Shown: in pieces, positions 6,633 through 9,939 of the stretch
How positions within the stretch are numbered: the first letter of the stretch is position 1
Layout of the letters: every line of letters starts with the position of its first letter
Assembly: GCA_015487435.1 (NCBI GenBank)
Contig: WFPU01000060.1
Coordinates: 1-9,939, forward strand
Length of the DNA: 9,939 nucleotides
Source of the DNA: Sulfurimonas sp.
Lineage (GTDB): Bacteria > Campylobacterota > Campylobacteria > Campylobacterales > Sulfurimonadaceae
Direction of reading: 5' to 3'
Program-made: the position numbers and the translations under genes
Notes under the pieces: model-generated
Told to the model about the DNA's origin: nothing
Database searches by the model: none
The model's input: the letters and a program-made list of their open reading frames with translations, nothing else

Positions 6633-6814
6633 TAGATTCCAAATCAAGTTTGGAATGACGCATTATTTCAAATCAAGTTTGGAATGACGCATTATTTCAA
6701 ATCAAGTTTGGAATGACGCATTATTAGACCTCGACCGTCATCAAAATGCACCAGTCATCAGAACACATCCACCATCAGAACGCACCAGTCATCCTGAACT
6801 TGATTCAGGATCTA
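6633..6814. repeat. Expanded palindromic repeat element with opposed hairpin arms
   Basis: The element runs from TAGA (6633-6636) to TCTA (6811-6814), the same end marks as the 63-bp core at 2563-2625. The left arm is a perfect hairpin, ATTCCAAA, loop TCAAG, TTTGGAAT (6636-6656), followed by GACG. The right arm is a perfect hairpin, ATCCTGAA, loop CTTGA, TTCAGGAT (6791-6811), preceded by GTC. The left arm has grown into three tandem copies (6640-6726). Between 6735 and 6790 lie imperfect copies of the start of the right arm. Outside, TAATAAA (6626-6632) and a matching TTTATTA (6822-6828) may be remains of outer inverted repeats. It fills the gap between two convergent genes and may serve as a bidirectional terminator. 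Confidence 0.8.
6640..6726 (+). repeat. Three tandem copies of a 29-bp unit
   Basis: Copies lie at 6640-6668, 6669-6697 and 6698-6726. The first two are identical over 29 bases and the third differs only at its last base. Each starts CAAATCAAGTTTGGAATG and ends GACGCATTATTT, so it is the downstream part of the left hairpin arm plus its flank. In copies two and three the stem has one T-G pair in place of C-G. The lack of divergence suggests recent slippage. Confidence 0.9.
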
Positions 6815-6832
6815 GTTTAAATTTATTAACAA

Positions 6833-7042
6833 TTAACTTCTTGGTTTTATTACAACAGTATAATCACCAAACTGTTCATTCATAACAAACTCATGTTTTT
6901 TGCAAAAATTATCTTGCATATGTTTAATAACAACTTCCGCTTCTCTTTTAGCATCATCTTTAGAATCATATTCCATAACTTCAGCCAATCCACTTTTCAA
7001 AAAACATCTACATGTATTTTGAACTTTTACTTTATATGCCAT
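6833..7042 (-). CDS. Small conserved-looking cysteine-containing protein, function unknown
   Basis: A 69-residue soluble protein that I do not recognise. It starts MAYKVKVQNTCRCF, carries a second cysteine group FCKKH at about residues 47-51, and ends in a beta-like stretch GDYTVVIKPRS. The CxC plus CxxH arrangement could bind a metal, but three cysteines and one histidine at this spacing could also be chance. The middle (residues 24-50) is a likely charged helix. The alternation of beta, helix and beta suggests a compact alpha/beta fold. It has a strong AGGAG site 6 bases before its ATG and a good promoter at 7066-7094, so it is a real gene. It lies downstream of the chemosensory operon on the same strand but has its own promoter. 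Confidence 0.82.
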   Translation of the reverse strand: MAYKVKVQNTCRCFLKSGLAEVMEYDSKDDAKREAEVVIKHMQDNFCKKHEFVMNEQFGDYTVVIKPRS

Positions 7043-7065
7043 AACCTACTCCTAATTTTAAATTA

Positions 7066-7094
7066 ATTTTAGTAAAACTCATAGCAAAAAACAA
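7066..7094 (-). promoter_or_regulatory. Sigma70-type promoter of the 69-residue protein gene
   Basis: Reading the minus strand, TTGTTT (7094-7089), a 17-base spacer, then TAAAAT (7071-7066). Transcription would start near 7059, leaving about 17 bases before the ATG. Both hexamers match four or five of six consensus bases at the ideal spacing. Confidence 0.6.
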
Positions 7095-7126
7095 TCTATT
7101 TTAATTTTTTGGTTACATGTTTTCTG

Positions 7127-8434
7127 CTAAAAGTCAAATATATCATCCATATCTGCTTCAACATCAGATGAACTATTATCCATTGTAAGCATTGAAGATA
7201 TTGTTTGACAATTAACAACTATAGTATCATTCATAAAATCAACACTTGGTGCACCAGTGACAAAACTCATATCAATCCATGTGCTCATATCATTTGCAAA
7301 AGCTTTGCACATTGGTCCTAGTGATTCAGAATTTTGAACAAACTCTTCTATATTATTTGACATATCAGTTGCTAATGAACTCAACGCTACGGAGATAGAA
7401 TAAACTTCAGAATATGAAGAAAGCAATGCCGCTATCCTCTCCAAATAACTATATATTTCAATAACTTCTTCATGTTGTAAATCGCCACTACCTGCTATTA
7501 ACATTAATGTATTTAGTTTTGATGAATACTCTTTCAAGTCAACCATATCGTCAGGCTCTATATAATCAAATACCTCTAAATTTTCTTTTGATTTTTTAAA
7601 CCCAACAGATACAGCTTGATTAACTTCCTCTACAACTACATCTGATTTTATTTCATACTCTTCATCACTAAATGTATTTACTTTATAAAGTTTAAAAGAA
7701 AGAGTATCACCCTCAATTTTATACTCTAAATCAGATGCACTTCTAGAGATAATAAGTTTAATAACTTTTTCTGGAATTTTATCCATATTTTTAATAGAAA
7801 AATATTGAAACTGTTCTGATTCTTCTACATATATATCACATTGTTTTAAAAATTTTAGCTGAGTCTCTGCAATACTAAAAGCAGTACGAACAACATCACT
7901 TAAACCATCATATTTTTTCGATGTAGCAAATAGAAAACATTCCCAAAACTCAGCTAATGCATTTTCTGAATCTATCATAAATCTAGTATATTTACTAAAT
8001 ATCTTTGAAGTGTAAACATTAATTTTATTTATATTATGCATCATATGTTCACGGTAATTAATAATGGCAATATAATTAATAAGTCTACTTACAAATATAT
8101 CTGTATTAATCGGTTTAGATATATAATCTTCTGCACCATTATTTAAAATCAGTTTCATCCTGTCTATATCATCAATAGCAGAAACAGCAATTATCATCAT
8201 TTTTGGAAATTGTTTTTTTATAACTTTAGTAGCCTCTATTCCATCTATATTAGGCATCATTATATCCATATATACAATATCAAAATGCTTATCTTGACAT
8301 ATTGATATGGCTTCTTCTCCATCTGCTACCTCTTCAATATTAAAAGAAATATTATTATCTTCTTGATAATCTTCTAAAATAAGTCTTATTATCATTCTGT
8401 TATTAGAATTATCATCAACTATAAGTATGTTCAT
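7127..8434 (-). CDS. CheY-like response regulator with a long unrecognised C-terminal region
   Basis: The 435-residue protein opens with a complete receiver domain (residues 1-125): acidic pocket D7-D8, phospho-acceptor D57 in VYMDIMMPNIDG, switch S85 and K107 in YISKP. The remaining 310 residues match no output domain I know: no DNA-binding, GGDEF, EAL, HD or kinase motif is visible. The part at about 126-225 is helical with aromatic residues. Residues 226-290 look beta-rich with acidic linkers. Residues 290-415 look like a helical bundle (YSYLERIAALLSSYSEVYS, then WIDMSFVTGAPSVDFMNDT). The tail EADMDDIFDF is strongly acidic. The start overlaps the parA stop in an ATGA, with GAGGA 6 bases upstream, so translation is coupled. 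It is last in the chemosensory operon and probably its output or docking partner. Confidence 0.88.
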   Translation of the reverse strand: MNILIVDDNSNNRMIIRLILEDYQEDNNISFNIEEVADGEEAISICQDKHFDIVYMDIMMPNIDGIEATKVIKKQFPKMMIIAVSAIDDIDRMKLILNNGAEDYISKPINTDIFVSRLINYIAIINYREHMMHNINKINVYTSKIFSKYTRFMIDSENALAEFWECFLFATSKKYDGLSDVVRTAFSIAETQLKFLKQCDIYVEESEQFQYFSIKNMDKIPEKVIKLIISRSASDLEYKIEGDTLSFKLYKVNTFSDEEYEIKSDVVVEEVNQAVSVGFKKSKENLEVFDYIEPDDMVDLKEYSSKLNTLMLIAGSGDLQHEEVIEIYSYLERIAALLSSYSEVYSISVALSSLATDMSNNIEEFVQNSESLGPMCKAFANDMSTWIDMSFVTGAPSVDFMNDTIVVNCQTISSMLTMDNSSSDVEADMDDIFDF

Positions 8435-9183
8435 ATCTTTTCCTCTAGTTTTTCAAGTAATTCTTCTACACATCTTTTGTAATCTTTCATACCTTTTGAA
8501 CGCTTCTCATCCAAAACAATAGGACGTCCTTGTTCAAACTGCTTTGCTAGCTTTATATCAACTCCAATAGGACTTAATAATTTTTCTTTACCGAACGATG
8601 TCTCAATTTTTAATAAAGAGTCTTTATGCTCATTTATATGATGGTTATACATCACTGGTAATATTGATACATCGACAATATCTCTATCAAATTGAGATGC
8701 ACTTTGAAATACTGCCCTAAGCATCTGCCCAACTGCCACTACACCTAAATGATGTGGTACAAATGGGATTAACACACTATCAGCTACCTCTAATGAATTT
8801 TTTAATTGTGCGTCTAGAGTTGGAGGAGTATCTATTACACAATAATCAAAAAAATCAGCTATTTTTTCTTTTTTGATACGATTTTTCAACACTCCCCGTA
8901 AATCTGAATATTCGTACACATCAAAAATTGCTAAAGCTGGAGATAATGTAAGATTATCGTGACATGTAGGAATAAATGTCTCACTTAATGTTTTTCCCTC
9001 AAATATAGAATGAACACCAAGTGTCTCACTTGGTTCACAGCCAACACCAATACTTGCATGACCTTGTGTATCAAAATCAAGAAGCAGTACTGATCCTTTT
9101 TTAGCTAATAAACTAGCTATATTTACAGCAGTAGTAGTTTTAGCACTACCACCTTTACGATTACTAACTACAATGGTTTTCAC
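8431..9183 (-). CDS. ParA/MinD-type ATPase of a chemosensory operon
   Basis: The protein has 250 residues from the GTG at 9181-9183. I prefer it to a TTG three codons earlier because AGAGGA is then 10 bases away rather than 1, and because ParA proteins usually begin MKTIVVSNRKGG. The deviant Walker A is KGGSAKTTT (signature lysine K10, K15); the usual KGGxGKT has A for its last G. Walker A-prime is LLLDFDTQGHAS (D36, D38), with T and H where P and N are common. Walker B is FDYCVIDTPP (D118). It is a short ParA without an N-terminal DNA-binding helix-turn-helix, and no ParB or parS is nearby. ParA proteins of this kind position chemosensory arrays in Rhodobacter (PpfA) and Vibrio (ParC); that role fits the neighbours but is inferred. 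It overlaps the STAS gene by 20 bases and the response regulator by 4. Confidence 0.9.
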   Translation of the reverse strand: MKTIVVSNRKGGSAKTTTAVNIASLLAKKGSVLLLDFDTQGHASIGVGCEPSETLGVHSIFEGKTLSETFIPTCHDNLTLSPALAIFDVYEYSDLRGVLKNRIKKEKIADFFDYCVIDTPPTLDAQLKNSLEVADSVLIPFVPHHLGVVAVGQMLRAVFQSASQFDRDIVDVSILPVMYNHHINEHKDSLLKIETSFGKEKLLSPIGVDIKLAKQFEQGRPIVLDEKRSKGMKDYKRCVEELLEKLEEKI

Positions 9184-9433
9184 TAACAGCAAATCCTCTT
9201 AAAACACTTTCGTATATTTTTTTTGAATTTCCAAATTCATATGAAGCAGTATAACTCTTTTTGTAAGCTAACACAAGCTGAAGTACTGCTAAATGGATAT
9301 CTTCACAATATTTAAAATCAAAGATAACTTCATCTCCAGCTTTTTCTTGTAAATAATCTCTTAAAGATCCTATCTCATCTTCATATATAACCGCAGAAAA
9401 TTCTACTTTATTATTATCATATATTATAGCCAT
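9164..9433 (-). CDS. Small STAS-like protein
   Basis: The 89-residue protein has the STAS pattern: a beta strand KVEFSAVIYE, helix IGSLRDYLQEKA, strand DEVIFDFKYCEDI, helix LAVLQLVLAYKKSY, strand ASYEFG and helix SKKIYESVLRGF. STAS domains usually regulate partners through binding, often switched by phosphorylation of a serine in a DSxG motif. Here that spot reads HLAV, with no serine or threonine, so classical phospho-switching is unlikely. Such small STAS proteins occur in chemosensory operons of other bacteria. It has an excellent AAAGGAG site (9439-9445) that overlaps the stop of the CheW-like gene, and its end overlaps parA by 20 bases. The fold call rests on pattern only. Confidence 0.72.
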   Translation of the reverse strand: MAIIYDNNKVEFSAVIYEDEIGSLRDYLQEKAGDEVIFDFKYCEDIHLAVLQLVLAYKKSYTASYEFGNSKKIYESVLRGFAVSENHCS

Positions 9434-9443
9434 ATTTACTCCT

Positions 9444-9939
9444 TTAATTTGGTAATCTTAATTCAGAAATAACATTTATTAAAATATTATCTATATCTAA
9501 TATTCCTTCTATATCTAATAATTCACTTTTTTTATGTTCATCATCACCACTCATAATATCACTCTCTTGTATATGTGCAATATCATCAATTTTATCAATT
9601 TTAATAGCAAATATCTCCCCTGCATTTTCATATATCAATAATTTTTGCAACGAATTTGCAACACCTTCTATCCCTAAAACAAAAGTATCTAATGAAGAGA
9701 TAGTTTTGGTATATATTTGTTGTATCTCATTTTCAAAAATATCTATGGCTGTCTGTTTATCTTTTTTATATATTTCTAAAGCTTCACCAGCACGAATATG
9801 AAGTAACTTATGTTCTTCCATCAACTTTATTAATTTTTTAGTTATATCATCATCATAAGATGTAAAAACATCTATCCATTTTCCAAGTTCACATAGATGT
9901 GGATTTGTAGTTTTTGTAAATTCCACTTCCTCATAAAAC
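9444..9939 (-). CDS. CheW-like coupling protein with a CZB zinc-binding domain, N-terminus outside window
   Basis: The frame is open to the right edge (F-Y-E-E precedes the GTG at 9924-9926), so the gene starts outside and that GTG is not the true start. The visible part begins inside a CZB domain: CELGKW with its zinc-ligand cysteine, then EEHKLLH with two histidines four apart, the usual Cys-His-His part of the 3His/1Cys site. The first histidine should lie beyond the edge. Helical sequence continues to about 95 residues past the GTG. The last 65 residues (KLLIYENAGEIFAIKI, then IDDIAHIQESDI, a linker, and LLDIEGILDIDNILINVI) resemble the second lobe of CheW. CZB domains sense zinc or hypochlorous acid in chemoreceptors such as TlpD of Helicobacter. 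The CheW part would dock on CheA and receptors. It is the first visible gene of the operon. Confidence 0.75.
   Translation of the reverse strand, partial: FYEEVEFTKTTNPHLCELGKWIDVFTSYDDDITKKLIKLMEEHKLLHIRAGEALEIYKKDKQTAIDIFENEIQQIYTKTISSLDTFVLGIEGVANSLQKLLIYENAGEIFAIKIDKIDDIAHIQESDIMSGDDEHKKSELLDIEGILDIDNILINVISELRLPN

Noticed and set aside
6640..6811. CRISPR array
   Set aside because: The 29-bp units are directly adjacent with no spacers, and the array is part of a palindromic element.
7083..7128. Imperfect 11-bp inverted repeat (AGCAAAAAACA and TGTTTTCTGCT) as terminator of the response-regulator operon
   Set aside because: The loop is 24 bases, one pair is mismatched and no T-run follows on the minus strand. 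It overlaps the -35 of the next gene, so the match may be chance.
9190..9192. TTG as the start of the ParA protein
   Set aside because: The ribosome site is only one base away. The GTG at 9181-9183 gives better spacing and the normal ParA N-terminus.
9924..9926. GTG as the true start of the CheW-CZB protein
   Set aside because: It would cut the CZB domain in the middle, and the frame stays open to the window edge.

Overview
This window is AT-rich, gene-dense DNA that looks like a free-living flagellated member of the Campylobacterota, close to Sulfurimonas or Sulfuricurvum. That placement is an inference. It rests on base composition, the style of the proteins, a sigma54-type promoter in front of flgH, and chemosensory parts with a CZB zinc-binding domain. 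No rRNA, tRNA, CRISPR array, transposase or phage gene was found.

Layout. (1) Positions 1-1272, minus strand: the flagellar L-ring lipoprotein flgH, followed by an overlapping TTG-started gene for an exported protein that runs off the left edge. (2) 1338-1781, plus strand: a GatB/YqeY-domain protein. Its ribosome binding site overlaps the sigma54 promoter of flgH. (3) 1782-1984: a short convergent intergenic stretch with a good Rho-independent terminator and several unexplained inverted repeats. (4) 1985-2437, minus: a small multi-spanning membrane protein resembling DUF420. (5) 2545-2643: a compact palindromic repeat element with perfect 12-bp terminal inverted repeats. (6) 2697-5850, minus: a compact run trmN6, YkgJ-type cysteine protein, TPR lipoprotein, trpC, with the first three overlapping. 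(7) 5903-6619, plus: kdsB, divergent from trmN6 with face-to-face -10 boxes. (8) 6633-6814: an expanded relative of the palindromic element, holding three 29-bp tandem copies and decayed units. (9) 6833-7042, minus: a small cysteine-containing protein with its own promoter. (10) 7127-9939, minus: a tightly packed chemosensory-type operon. In transcription order it encodes a CheW-like protein carrying a CZB zinc domain (cut by the right edge), a STAS-like protein, a ParA-type ATPase, and a response regulator with a long unrecognised C-terminal region.

How the parts work together. The last operon is the most interesting. A CheW-type coupling protein with a redox/zinc-sensing CZB domain, a STAS-fold partner, a ParA positioning ATPase and a CheY-like output protein are translationally linked. 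This suggests a dedicated sensory complex that is placed in the cell by ParA. The housekeeping genes (trpC, kdsB, trmN6, yqeY-like) are ordinary. The two palindromic elements share a core design, with hairpin loops TCAAG and CTTGA on opposite arms, and appear to be copies of one dispersed repeat family.
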